Source of the DNA: Sclerodactyla briareus
Taxonomy: Eukaryota; Echinodermata; Holothuroidea; Dendrochirotida; Sclerodactylidae
Direction of reading: 5' to 3'
DNA length: 64,000 nucleotides
Assembly (NCBI GenBank): GCA_026419785.1
Contig: JAODTK010005672.1
Span: 233,394-297,393, forward strand
The notes beneath the pieces were generated by a model. It had not been told where the DNA came from. It was given only the letters and a program-made list of their open reading frames with translations, and searched no databases. The position numbers and the translations under genes were made by a program. Shown in pieces: positions 10,561 through 22,570 of the stretch (positions are counted from its first letter, which is position 1; each line of letters opens with the position of its first letter).

Positions 10561-11205
10561 ATCCTCATTGCATTAATTTATGCAAAATCACAAGTGCGTC
10601 TGATTTTTTCCATTCAAAGTGGTTTTGATTTCATGAAGCTTGATGTATGGTCTACCATAGTTTTCCCCCAAAAAAAATGTTAAAAATAACATTGACTCGA
10701 GTCCACGGGGGGTTATGCAGTGTGTAAAATTGTTCCATTTCATGCAAGTGTTCAAGTTTGTTGAATTCCAAATGCATGGTCAAAGGTGTGAGTCCTGAGA
10801 TATGTGAAATGAGCCAATGGTCAATAGAAGTGAATATGTGTATAATTGCCAGAAAGTTGGCGATCTTAGGTCCACATTTCCACCAAAACTTAGAAGTTCA
10901 CTCGTCAGTAGACATTGTCCAGAATCAGTCCTTACGAATTTGAAATTGTCACTGATTGTAGAGTGTTAAATGCTATCCAAAAAATCTTAAAGCAACACAT
11001 TAAATTCCTTGGAAATGTTTGCATGGTGACTATTAGATGGAAAAACACTGTCGTGCAAACAGCGAGACACTGGGGCGATCGCCATTGTATATGTTAGCTG
11101 AGGGTTATTGAAATCCATTCACCGTTCACACCACCCCCTTCCTCCACCTAAGCCAACACACATTCTGTGTTGTAAACATCATTTGTTTAATGCTTCTAGT
11201 TCCAG
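10561..11205. other. Non-coding, no features seen up to the stalk exon
   Basis: Unique-looking sequence ending with a good polypyrimidine tract and acceptor (TTCTAGTTCCAG) at 11194-11205. Confidence 0.4.
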
Positions 11206-11398
11206 ACACGACACTCCCAACCCCCCACAACTCTCTCAACACTCCCACTACTACCTGCACGCCAAGCCCCATCGACAACGTCCCAGTGACAACAGTACCA
11301 GTGACAACAGTTCCCAGTGACGGTCAGTGACCTCAGTACCGCTGTGCTCAGACATCAACAGAGCATCCAGTAACATCTGTACCAGGGAAAGGAACACG
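11206..11398 (+). CDS. Probable mucin-like Thr/Pro-rich stalk exon
   Basis: After a strong acceptor, phase 1 gives TTLPTPHNSLNTPTTTC, then TPSPIDNVPVTTVPVTTVPS. The PVTTV repeats come from a ~15 base direct repeat of CCAGTGACAACAGT. A stop follows about 40 residues in, but a neighbouring frame continues with TSTEHPVTSVPGKGTRG, again Thr/Pro-rich, so one indel is likely. Such segments are O-glycosylated spacers in membrane lectins and mucins. Phase 1 agrees with the CTLD B junction and with the exon at 13150. The 3' end is set at GAGG|GGTTAAG and is not certain. Membership in the lectin gene is inferred from strand, phase and order only. Confidence 0.5.
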
Positions 11399-13035
11399 AG
11401 GGGTTAAGTTAATTCATTGAGAGTGTGAAACTGGTTAAGACGAGAATCGGCATCCCCGATCATCAAGTGTTTGCTGTTTTCCAGAGGGAACCTTGCAAAA
11501 AACGAGAGAAAGTAGAAATTTGACATCCTTTGTGGTGGTCATGAGTGCTAGTGCGCGTGGTCATAGGTCTTGAGACTAATCGGTGACCAGTTGGGGATCC
11601 AGTTCATCCACTGTTGCAGGAGATTCGTTGTGGTGAATCTGAAGACTAGCTGGTCTCCATGGAGTCTCCAGTGCATCCCAATTTTAGCGTCTCACGAGAA
11701 TGCAAAAATTCGTTTTCAATTTTCCGTGATTTCTCATCTCAAGGTTTACACTTTTCCCCAGTGGATACTTTGGTACAGAAATGGTAGTTTCTAATATATC
11801 ACACATGTGAATGTTATATTGTTCTTTTTGCATGTGACGTTCTACCCCCAATGGGGTCGTCACCCCGTCAACGCTGCGATTCCAGAGACAACGGACTTCA
11901 ACGCACATGTGACCCCCCCCCCCCCCCCATCCTGGCGTGACTCGGTGTACATCATCTGGAGACGACTCTGAATGTCCCCACAAGCATTCTAGTGCCACAG
12001 CAGCCTATTTAGTTCTTTTGGTCCCTCAATTGCTATGATCGATCGTAGTTGAGTTGTGAATGTGATGGGGGTTGTGTGCTTTCAGCTAGGAACAAGGCGA
12101 TGCTGAGTTATATGCTTCTGCTGGCCCCCCACAAGTCCCATAAACTGTGTCGATCATCTACTTCTTTATTTACTGATAGCCTGTAATAGACTGTTCTCAT
12201 TCTGTTTCAATTATAAAGTCGCCATTTTATTGTGGAGATAGATTCCTTTATCGACTGGTAAATGCCTCTCAAAAAAAGTTGTTCCAAATTTAGGGACTGA
12301 TCCAATCTAATAAAGAGTGCTCAACCTAATGTGACACTGACCAAAATTACTCATTCAGTTATTCTTTAGACAATTCCATGAGTTTCCATGCAATATGACT
12401 CAACCATATATCAAAAAGTGTTTATGAGGTGACACTGATGGTATTACATTTCCAACCCATGTTCTAATGAGAGTATATTGAGTTACCAGTGCTCGAAACA
12501 AGCACTGGACTGCTAGCCAAATGCTAGTGAAAACTGCTATGGGCGAGTGAAATACAGCTGCTCAGTAGCCCGTTTGGGTAGTTCAATAATTTGACAAATC
12601 AACTAACCTATGTATTTTGAGTTAGTCACTCATCAGCTTTTACCACAAGAAGTACCACTTTTTGTACAGCAATGCTAATGGCTGAGTAATTTATATAATA
12701 ATAAATTATTTCAAAACCTCCTTCCATGAAAAATTTCTTGGTACGCCCATGAACATCGGTGATTGATAAACTACGCTATTGCAGGGCTGATGAAACAAAA
12801 ACTTGAGAAGTCCGGCCTGGTTGGGGAGAGAAAAAGAAATAGTTAAGGGAATCCCTGGTTACGGTGCTTGGTACACAAATGAACAGACCAACATCTATAC
12901 TACAGTGAGTAGGCTTCACAACTGCCTCGTTCAAAAACAAATTGCGAACACTTTAAGCGGTGGATATCAAATCGCATGAACAATTTTATGGAGGAATAAT
13001 ATGAAGATATCATCTATGTCTCTCTCTGTTACAGT

Positions 13036-13147
13036 TGTTTCTGTGATTGCAGATGGTGGATAAGCACTGTTCGTTGTTGTTTTCCTCTCACTGTTTATGT
13101 GATTGCAGATGGTGGGTGAGCACTGTTCGTTGTTGTTTTCCTCTCAC
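13036..13147 (+). repeat. 56 bp tandem duplication at an intron 3' end
   Basis: Unit 1 (13036-13091) and unit 2 (13092-13147) both contain GTGATTGCAGATGGTGG, AGCACTGTTCGTTGTTG and TTTTCCTCTCAC. Only the second is followed by AG and so forms the acceptor at 13149. The first ends CAC|TG and cannot serve as that acceptor, though both units keep an internal GATTGCAG. Confidence 0.88.
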
Positions 13148-13149
13148 AG

Positions 13150-13253
13150 AACCAACCGTGGGATCAAGTTCAGAGCCATCTAGCTCCAGCCAATCACCAT
13201 CTGCCACACAGAGTCTGCAACAACAGACTCTGAAGTCTGCTGCCCACAGGACG
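13150..13253 (+). CDS. Short Ser/Gln-rich internal exon, probable stalk
   Basis: Both splice sites are close to consensus: TTTTCCTCTCACAG before and ACG|GTATGT after. The 104 bases read, starting in phase 1, as PTVGSSSEPSSSSQ, then SPSATQSLQQQTL, then KSAAHRT. The frame is open throughout. The composition is that of a flexible, potentially O-glycosylated linker. It lies on the same strand and has the same entry phase as the CTLD and Thr/Pro exons, so I place it in the lectin gene, but a separate gene is possible. No domain is present. Confidence 0.55.
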
Positions 13254-13567
13254 GTATGTAATAGATTGTGACCTCTGGTATCGATAGATGGTTTTGCTTG
13301 TGATCCAGTCGCTGAGCACTGGATTGTTTAGCTTACTCTGTTGGTTACGCACTGTCGATTGTATGACTCACCCCCTGTACCCCGGACAGGGTAAGTCGTT
13401 GTCAAAGGTGGGTCATACAATTATAGTACACAGACATGTACCTCAGTCACCTAAACGACTCACAATTCCTTGAAAATGACCTGCTAGGAGGCCAGCGTCC
13501 TCATTCATATTCTAAATAGTCCAATTAATTTGACGCACCCCAGAGTCGGCTTTGTGCAGTTGAGAAG

Positions 13568-13995
13568 TTAAAGGACAATTCCAGCCAAAAATATTGGAAC
13601 ACTCATCTTATTTTGCATTGAAACATCGCCAATCAGACTTTGTTCATGTTCTAACTGTTTCGGGTTATAAAGTTACAAATTTGTAAAGATTAACAAATAA
13701 TCACTGCTAAGTTGGCAATTTTGCAAATTGGCAACATTTGATGACGTCATATCTACCAATTTCAGAGAAAATGTTAAGAAATATGTCTTTTCCCTTATGA
13801 TTGGTAGATATGACATCATGTAAAGGTTGCCAGTTTGCCGAAATCAGCAAAGTATATGAAATTTGGGGAAGCCATAATCTTCCTCAACGAACATGCCATG
13901 AACCTGGAACAAAGTGATATTTGAATGAATTTTTTTACTTCTCTTTAACATTTATACACCAGAAGAGTAATAGTTCGGCTGGAATTTCCCTTTAA
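13568..13995. mobile_element. Foldback MITE-like element, 428 bp
   Basis: The left end TTAAAGGACAATTCCAGCC (13568-13586) is the inverted counterpart of GGCTGGAATTTCCCTTTAA (13977-13995), matching at 17 of 19 positions. Deeper arms also pair: 13721-13760 (GCAAATTGGCAAC, GTCATATCTACCAAT) with 13800-13841 (ATTGGTAGATATGAC, GGTTGCCAGTTTGC). Nearly the whole element can fold. No coding frame is present. TTAA at each end may be part of the target site. Confidence 0.85.
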
Positions 13996-14360
13996 GGTTG
14001 GAGTGGTGTTGAATACTCTACACAGGGTTCCTGCGGTCTGGAAACCTGAAACTCAGGATCTCCATCAATAAGTTTCCAAATTCAGTGAAAACGTTTGTTT
14101 GATCCCCTGGAAAAGTCCTGAAAATTTTTCATGAAGTGATGTTGCCACTTTTTCACAGCTGTTGCTGTTGTTGCTTGGCTCTTTTGTTGGATGTTCAGTT
14201 GAGAAGTCTGTGCGAGATGTTATAGAGAAGGTCCTGGGAATCCTTTATTTAACTTCAGTGATAATGGATCTTAGAAATAACAATAGAACGTACAAATGAC
14301 CACTAGCAAGTTTGATAGGAACTACAAGTGAAAGCAGCGAACAGCGATCACGGGGGAGAT

Positions 14361-14432
14361 GGGGGGACATGTCCCCCCCAATATTTTTGGTGGGGGGGGG
14401 ACATAATATCAAATGTCCCCCCCAATATTTTG
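14361..14432. mobile_element. Hairpin element with GGGGGGACAT arms
   Basis: 14361-14378 is a perfect palindrome, GGGGGGACATGTCCCCCC. It is followed by CAATATTTTT, then a run of G ending in GGGGGGACAT, then ATGTCCCCCCCAATATTTT again at 14413. The two hairpins share the word ATGTCCCCCCCAATATTTT. A relative lies at 22571-22660. Confidence 0.75.
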
Positions 14433-15159
14433 CGGACTGGTGAAAAATCATATATCCATAGTACAGTATGTCCTACAAAAAAGTCTAACTCATATTCTTA
14501 TTTAAGATTCTTAATGTTTTTCAAGAAGGCGGAAATGACAAAAAATTCGCGCTGCGGCACACTGTATCGTGTTTCTTCCGCTACATGTATAATACCGTGC
14601 CCCATGTATACAATAACTTTGTCAGTTCTGGCAATAATTATTTTTCTCCATACGTTTCCCAAGTTGCACCCACCCCCCTCCCCACTACAACAATGCCGGA
14701 ATCCAACTGCCATTTTTTAAACGCCACAGTTTGTTCTAACTGCTGATCCTTATGTTTGGACGCTTTGTCAGCATGACATGCTGTTTTATAACAAAAGATG
14801 AAAGCTATATGTAACAAAAACAACAGGGCACAGGATCGTGCACATCAGATACTCTAGAGGTGCGTTCACTTCGTGTTGTTGACGTGTGGCACTATGCAGG
14901 CGCGAAGCGGAGAGAAATTTGGATGACCAATTGAACGGAAACACATCTGATAAAAATGACCAAACTGTCTGCTGACTGGCTCAAATCCTTTCATTCCAAT
15001 GGCCGAAAATGCACGCATTTTCCATGAAAGTGATGTTCCAAGCAAATTTTCAATCTGCGGGACGCAGCCTCCAACCCAATTGGAAGGGTCCTCGATGGAA
15101 GATTTCTAAAACATGGCATGGTAGGAATGGAAGACCATATGAAAAATGTACGGTTAACA

Positions 15160-16090
15160 TCGATCCGCTTTCAGAAACTATTGTCAATTTCAATGATTGC
15201 TTACTGCAATAAGTCACGAGAAGAGCCGCTCCCTGTAATCTAGGGGGTGGGGAGAATAAGAACTATTTTCTTGTATGCTACGCGCCAACTGATGGTGGCG
15301 CGAATTGTAATGATGAGCATAGGTCAGTTACTTCAAAGCGTTTCTTGAGATATACATTTCAGAAATTTGTTGTGGGGATTTTATTTTGGGGATGATGCTT
15401 ACTGCCATAAGACATGGGAAGTACCGTTTCCGGCAATCTGGGGGATTCGTAAGGCTCAAAATTTCCTTGTACCCTATGAGTCCACTGATGCTAGTCCACA
15501 TGAAGGAATCAACATCGATCATTTCCTTCAAGGACGGTTTCTGAAATATGAATTTCTGAAAATTTATTGCCAATTTTAGGGACATTGCTCGCTGCTGTAC
15601 CGCGCGACAAGTGCAGTTTCCTGCAATCTGGGGGTTCTGTGAAACGAGAATTCTCCTTGTACCCTACGCCACCACTGATTGTGGCGGCTAGCCCGACTTG
15701 TAGGAAAGACATCGATCAGTTCCTTCAAGAACGTTGCTTGAAATATGAATTTTGAAAATTGATTGCCAATTTTATGGACGTTGCTTACTGAAGTTACTGC
15801 CATACGGTCCGGGAGTGCTGTTTCCTGCAATCTGGGGGTCTGTAAAACTAAAAATTCATGTACCCTACACGTCAGCAACTGACGGTGGCCCGAGTTGTAC
15901 GGAATAAACATTGATCAGTTCCCTCAAGAATGTTTTTTGAAATAGAAATTCGGGAATTTATTGCCAATTTTAGAGATGTTGCTTACTGCCATATGGCCCC
16001 GGAATTGCTGTTTCCTGCAATCTGGGGGTCTGTAAACAGAAATTCTTGTTTATGCTACGCGCCAACCGATGGTGGTGCTCCGCTTAGATG
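15160..16090 (+). repeat. Satellite array, ~200 bp monomer, about 4-5 copies
   Basis: Each unit has TATTGCCAATTTTA, TTGCTTACTGCCATA, a GTTTCCTGCAATCTGGGGG core, a CTACGC(G)CCAACTGATGGTGG stretch and ATCGATCAGTTCCTTCAAG. Cores lie near 15428, 15617, 15821 and 16010. Open frames in this area on both strands come from the repeat. Confidence 0.88.
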
Positions 16091-18364
16091 GTGCTGACCT
16101 CATATGTCCTCCCTAGTATTTAACAGAAAACGCCGCCCCTGAGCATGTGAATGTATGTTAACAACTCTATCAACCCGGCAAAAAGAAAAAGGACTGGTAT
16201 CGGTTAGTGTGTGTTCAAGAGGTTGTGTCTCACCACTGCAAGGAATGGTATAATCCTTGACGGCAAAAATAGGTGGTTGTTATCCTGGATTGACTTTTCC
16301 ATGAACACTCCTAGCAAACACGGTGTCCACTATATAAGAGACAAATCCACAACCTGATTGGCTTTCTTGACAAGGTTGTCAATGACCAGTTTTGAAGAAT
16401 GAGTTACATTGCTGCTCCATGCTGCGAAACAGAGTAGACCAGACACTACCACTGATTGAGGGAAGAATGTGATAGGAATCCCTCGCTAACACAGAGAGAG
16501 GGTAACTCAACAAAAAACGATACTTCGTGGTTTCAATGGTTTCAACCGTTTTCCTCCTACATATTCAACATGTGCATCCCATCTTAGTTGATTTTCAAAC
16601 ATGATGCCTATTTATTCTAACTGGTCACGCTCTCCACCGTTATATTGTTTCTTATTACTGGTTCATGACTTCAGGACTGTCTGTCCTATTGGCCCTTTGA
16701 AATTCAGAATTCATCCCCTTTGTCTAACATTCAATACAAGGTGATTCTCTGCACGAAGACGAATTCATGGCCTGATTCCAAGCCATAGAACTGTCATTGC
16801 ACAACTTGAGAGCGACAACATGGGTCCATTGGCGCCTATAACCAGCAGTGGTTATAAAGGGAACAAGAGGGAAACAGGAACTGGGCCTTTGGGAACACCA
16901 GTGTTTACAGGGGGATAATGCAGAAATTAACAGTACTAATTCATACAATCATATTGCGTATGGTCCATGAAATAATGCGGAATCTACTTACTGGTGCACA
17001 TGAGGGAAGACGGATTCTACTACAAAATGTCTCCGAAATCTGAGGGTTTTAAGTAGTATGGAAGCAAGGAGAAAAAAAAGTATATATGCTGACACTGTAC
17101 CAAATGTAGATTCATCCAATGTACATTAACTTTGTCTCATGTCTGTATTTCTATAATCAATCTTTCATCAGTATTGGCCCCCCCCCCCCCCCCCCGGCGC
17201 CCTTTCCTATAGATAGGCCCTGGAGATCATCCATGAATCCCCAAGTGGCTTTCTCCAGATAATATACATATAAAGTGTTCACATGTCTTCATACCAACAG
17301 AAGTCAATGCCACAGGAATAGATGGTTCATATTTGTTATGAGTGATTCTATATGTGAGAAATAGTACATAAAGGACTTCAGTTAAAAAATATGAGCAGCT
17401 AATATTCACTTTATCAGCTAGGTGGAGACTAGGACTTTGAGCATTCACTTCAAGAATTATTGGCGCAATTAATTAACAGTCAGAAAAACGGAGCAGACCT
17501 TAAGGAGGTTAGGCTCCACAACAGTAGATTGATCTCATCTGAAGAATCCTGGCTGCCAAAATGATCGTAGAAGGTGTTGAGATGATTAGCATAATGCATC
17601 TGGTGATGGGCAGTCTCTGGGGTTGCCTCTCGTGAACCACTCAGCATTCGCTACCATTCCAGACACTCCCTACGTCGTTGGTCGTGAAATTATTTCCAAT
17701 CTCCCTTCTGTAAGCGTCCTTCTCACGTTTCTTGGCAGTGTTGTTCTCGACTGAAATATTTTAAATTCCTGCTTATACCCAGATTTGAACATTGCTCCTA
17801 TTGGTTCAACATCAGCTTAATCGCTTTTATCATCCAGGGTTACTGTTTTTGGGTTGCATTTGTCCCTCTTCACAAAATCTGATATAGTAATCAACAGTAT
17901 AAGTCGATCAATGTATATCCAATGCTGAATCAACAAACACGCCCCAATTTGTTCGGTCAAAGCAATCCTGCAACTGTTCCAGGGCATTATCTGACCACCA
18001 CTCACTTGATGGCCTAAACATAGTTTTGACAGCATCATGAGGTCTGGGTCAGCTCTACTGAGTTCTATCAGTGGGGATGAGTCGTGAAGTCTGTGTAACA
18101 AGGGTCCATTTGTTACCCCCTCCACTATGGGACATTTGCGTGTTGCTGGTTTATCAGTTGTTAAATAATTCACGCGAATTTATGAGCCTGATTGGAGTCA
18201 TTCGCGACAGAGATTGCATCTGAAGCTGCAGCTTCAAGTTCATGAATTGCATTAGCCAGTCTAATGCTTCCCGTCTAGTAGTCAATGGATTTCTTTTCCT
18301 TGACAGCCCCAGATCGATGCAGTCATGACACAGTGTGTGTGCGTTCGTGTGCTTTGGTAAGGTG
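16091..18364. other. Non-coding, includes a C18 tract at 17178-17195
   Basis: I see no exon or RNA gene. Open frames are short and without splice support. Confidence 0.4.
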
Positions 18365-18900
18365 TGGCGCCTGGCTTGTGGGACCACGATAACTCGACCC
18401 CACCTCAATATGGATCTCATACTTGGTGTGGTGAGTTCCCCATGATGATGTACACAACATGATCCCCATTGTTTTGGGGTCAGGTCAGAGGTCTTAGAGA
18501 CAAAGTCTGAAAACCTGTGGACACGATCCTTCAGAACGCTTTGACCGATCGAGCTGAAATTTGGCATACTGCGGTCTCATGGGGAGTACAAGAACCTATG
18601 TTTTTGGTGTGGAGCATGGGTCACTTTCAGTCAAATTGGGGAAATTGTGAAAAACTGATATACTGGCCATTTTAGCTTGGGTACACAATAACGTGACCCC
18701 ACTTGATTGATCACGCTTCATACTTGTATGTGGTTTCCCCATGGTTAGTACATGATCCTCTCCTTTTTTGGGATCAGGTCAAAGGTCATCTGAGGTCACC
18801 AGAGTCAAAGTCTGAAAACCTTGTGGACACGATAATCCAGGAATGCTTGATCCGATCAGCTGAAATTTGACATTCTGCTTTCCAATAGCTCACATCCCTG
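18365..18900 (+). repeat. ~310 bp satellite, second locus, about 1.7 copies
   Basis: It starts with TTGTGGGACCACGATAACTC and continues with the same blocks as the 7-9 kb array. It contains the clearest AGGTCA cluster of the window (18776-18798). Confidence 0.88.
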
Positions 18901-19079
18901 AAATCAGGAAGATAGTTCTCCCTTCATTCTGATGCTGAGGAATTGAACGTTCCCCATGATGATTGCCGGTAGACATGATTAGTCCCCTCATTTCCCAACG
19001 TCTTTCTTTAATTCGCCTTAACCAAGATCGGCGATTTGTGTTGGCGGTTGGGGGGGGGGACGGACAAGATGGATATTAT

Positions 19080-19230
19080 CTGAGCCGAGCACCACCACCA
19101 GGTTTGGCGCGAAGCGTGCAAGAATTTTTTTCGTTTGACCCCCTAGATTGCAGGAAACAGCACTTCCCATGCCATGGGACAGTGAGCCGCATTCCGAAAA
19201 TTGATAACAAATTTTATTTCGTGAAAGGTT
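19080..19230 (-). repeat. Inverted relative of the ~200 bp satellite
   Basis: CTAGATTGCAGGAAACAGC, followed by a CATGGGACAGTGAG stretch and AAAATTGATAACAAATTTTA, is the reverse complement, with changes, of the 15.2-16.1 kb monomer core. Confidence 0.65.
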
Positions 19231-19796
19231 CTCACACTAGGGATCAATTAAAGGTTTTTCCGTTAGGTGCTGTGCCCTTCCAAAATACGATTCAAGTGAA
19301 TTTACGTCATGGAACTGGGCAATGGCAACACCCACTACGTTCACGCGAAGTGGCAAAGATTTTGCCGGATCCCACTAGAAGACCACCGATCGACATTGCA
19401 CTGACCCCTCTCTGACCCATCACTTAGATAGCCTGAGTTTTTCACTCAAACATTATGGCCCCCATTTCATCTTCTTTTGGCGACCATAGCGCATGGAAGA
19501 TGGGAGGACAACTTTTTAATTGGAGCCATATTTTTTTGTTGTGGCAAAATGAGTATGATACAACAGAAGCACAACCGCAACTGCACGCGAAGCGCGAAAT
19601 TTTACACTTTTGGACTTTCCCACACCTCGAAAAGTCAGGCAATCTTTGGATAAAAACTATCTCCCCCGTGAATTTTGAATCATGTCTTTGCACGATTTGT
19701 GGCGTTTCCCTGCCGATCTTTGATGGCTATTCTATGGGGTTTCGACCCGCACCATGTGCCTGTCCTCTCTTAGCATGTTGTAGTGATGGCCGCTGC

Positions 19797-19880
19797 AATC
19801 CCAACGGGCCGAGGCCGCACCCTTCGAGGCCGACGGCACCCTCAGCCAGGCCACCCATTCGAGGCCGAGGCCCGGGCAAT
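19797..19880. repeat. GC-rich GAGGCCGA repeat island, copy 1
   Basis: The words CGAGGCCG and GAGGCCGAGGCC recur over about 80 bases in otherwise AT-rich DNA. The same motif recurs at 21590-21720. Confidence 0.6.
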
Positions 19881-20394
19881 AATCTTATAGCATGAAATGT
19901 CAACATAAATCACCAAATTTGGTTTTGTGAGCCCAAGGCTAGCTATTCATTATGAATACTATACTGGGGAAAAAAGGTTCAAAGTCCCACAAATGAGAAT
20001 TGAACACACACAATTGTATGCCGACAAACCTTTATTCTTGAAGTCAGTACTCAGAATGAAAAGATATAATTTTGCAGTCGTAAAAACGTTAATGTTTTTT
20101 GTGAGTTTTGCTATGAAGGTATACATCCCATCAATTAACCACCACCTCGATGCATCTGAACACCAATATCTAAGCTTTTGCCACTATACGGGTTTTAATT
20201 AAGGGTGTTGTTTTTAACCAGAGTAGGGAAAACGGTGCACCGTATTAATGTTTTCTCATGGCCCTATCACTTCTGCAACATCACCTCAGATATTTATTAT
20301 TGCTAAGAACAAGGTTTCAAGCAAGCAATACCTTAGCAGTAGCACAAACCTAACCACAAACCAAACCAAAAAGCAGAGGCTTAGTTTATTCTTG

Positions 20395-20530
20395 CTGCCT
20401 TGAAGTTCATGACCTCAGATGTCTTTTGATCTGACCCCAAACAATATGGTCATGTACTCATTTGAGGCACCCACATACCAAGTCTGAATTTGATCCACCA
20501 AGGTGGGGCATGTTATCGTTTTAACAAGCC
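20395..20530 (-). repeat. Inverted fragment of the ~310 bp satellite
   Basis: GACCCCAAACAATATGGTCA, GTACTCATTTGAGG, CATACCAAGTCTGA, CACCAAGGTGGGGCA and GTTATCGTTTTAACAAGCC are the reverse complement of the monomer's first half. Confidence 0.8.
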
Positions 20531-21589
20531 TGCGTCACACACCACTACACTGTCTCTCTCTCTCTCTCACACACACCCCACACAGCAAACAAAAAAAAAC
20601 AACCGCACAGCACACCCACTTTGACTAAAGTCGAGGATAAAAACTAGTTTTTGGTGTGACTACAGACTATTTGTCTTTTGGTTATTTGACAGATATACTA
20701 ACTAGTGTTCACTGATCTTTCTAAAAATCCGAAATTGCACGGCATTCAAGCATTGCTGACGCAGTAACTTTTAGGCCTAGGACTGTGCCAAGTCCCAGCC
20801 CAAAATATAATTGTATATTAAATAATAAAATACATTCCAATCGCAGCACAGACCACATCTTTGTGTATTTCCTTATTAGTCCAGGCCTAGGCCACCTTTC
20901 CAGACTGGATACTAGAATTTCACCTTGCCTCCTACTACGACATACGACAGATAATCATCATTGCCATACCTACAAAAAAAAACCTACAATCCCCTCCAAA
21001 ATTGTCATCACAATCTTCCCGAACTTACGATATTCGGAGCTGGGATTGTCAATTTGGCCGGAGGCCATGCACCGGGGCCTCCCAGCCCCCCCCCCCCCCC
21101 CCCCCCCGTTTCAATGTTGGGGAATTGTTCTTAGGATGGAGTGACACTATTAACATTCAACATTGCATGGGGGCGCGGGGCTTCGCAGTACATGCAGTTT
21201 TGTTCAACTACTTTTGGTGGGGATTGCAGGCCTAGCCTTCAGGCATGTTTCCCCCATGAGTGAGTGTTCCATGTGGCCGCGCCGTTGCCAGGATTCCCCG
21301 ATTTGTAAAAGTTAACACTATGGCGTAGTACCATTCATGCCTGTAAGTTTCAATGGCCAACTAGCTCGCTAGGCAGCCCGCACTCTAGTACTGCAACTGG
21401 ATACTGCATGGCGAACGGCGGGCCGGGCTGAGTGCAGTTTCATTACATTCATCGACAGTCTTTGGGTGTTTCCGAGTAATGCTATGTTAGTTTCAAGTTA
21501 TCGCGGTAATTCAATCAACGTCTCATTCTGTGACATAAATTTTTATTTTTTTATTTCAAAAATAGCCAAAAAAATATTGTCTGGCTTCG

Positions 21590-21720
21590 ACCCGGCCCTC
21601 GGCCCAAACCCGAGTCTGGGAAGCTACGAGGCCGTGCCGAGGTCGCAGCATTCTAGGCAGAGGCCGTCAAAAACTGGCCTCGAGGCTGGACTCGAGGCGG
21701 AGGCCAGCCTTGAGACCTCC
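21590..21720. repeat. GC-rich GAGGCCGA repeat island, copy 2
   Basis: Tandem-like CGAGGCCG, GAGGCGGAGGCC and GCCTCGAGGC words. It is followed at 21738 by a segment (CACCGTACACGCACA, ACTTTCAACAGAGGTCGCA) that has a diverged copy near 22080-22125. Confidence 0.6.
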
Positions 21721-22570
21721 AACACTGCCTCTTGTATGTGCACCGTACACGCACACCCAACTTTCAACAGAGGTCGCACGCCATAAACTGATTGCGAATA
21801 CTCATTTTAAATTTGCAAATAGACCATATTGGCCAAAAAAATTCACAGCGGTCCCGCCATCAGATAGTAGACTGTCCACCTCCTTCTTTCCAAAGTAACA
21901 AAGTTTACAGTTTCGGGCATTCCATCGAGAATGCAGGAATATTTAAACTCCACTCTAGGAACAGGCCTTTTCTCACTTGAACTTGAATCTTTGAGTCTTT
22001 TTGACAACGCAATTTGGTGGCGTTCCTTGCGGGCTGCATTTTCGATGCCGCACCGTGTGCTCTCATAGTGATAGTAGATGCACCGTGCACCAAGCTTTCA
22101 ACAAGTGGTCGCACCATAAATAAATAAAAAGCACAGATCCCGCCAGGTGTAGACCTACCCACGTCGTCCCAACCCCCGTCACCTCAAGGTAGCGATTTGT
22201 TAGTTTGTTCGTTTATTTAACTATCGTGCATGGTCCGCTAGCAGGAAATCGACCAACGTCCCCATAAGGAGCGCACACTAAGCTGGTAAGCCAGGTCTTA
22301 TGCGAATGAGAGGTATGAAGGAGAGCCTTTCTTTCATTAATAATTATTAAACAACCCATATAAATTTCAGTTTTATTGTTAAGAACATGATATGTCTGCC
22401 AAGGCATATCATGTGGGTGAACACTACGGAGACTACCCGCGTGCAAAAAGTTCAAAATGGAACAAGCAGAACTCACTCAACTTGAGCATTTAGGTGCATT
22501 ATGCACTTGTTTAAACAGCGGTTTGCTGCTGGATATGTCAAATACGTGGTCCGCGAAATCAGTCGGTCTC

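Noticed and set aside
15509-15911. Several overlapping open frames on the minus strand
   Set aside because: They repeat with the ~200 bp satellite and are not genes.
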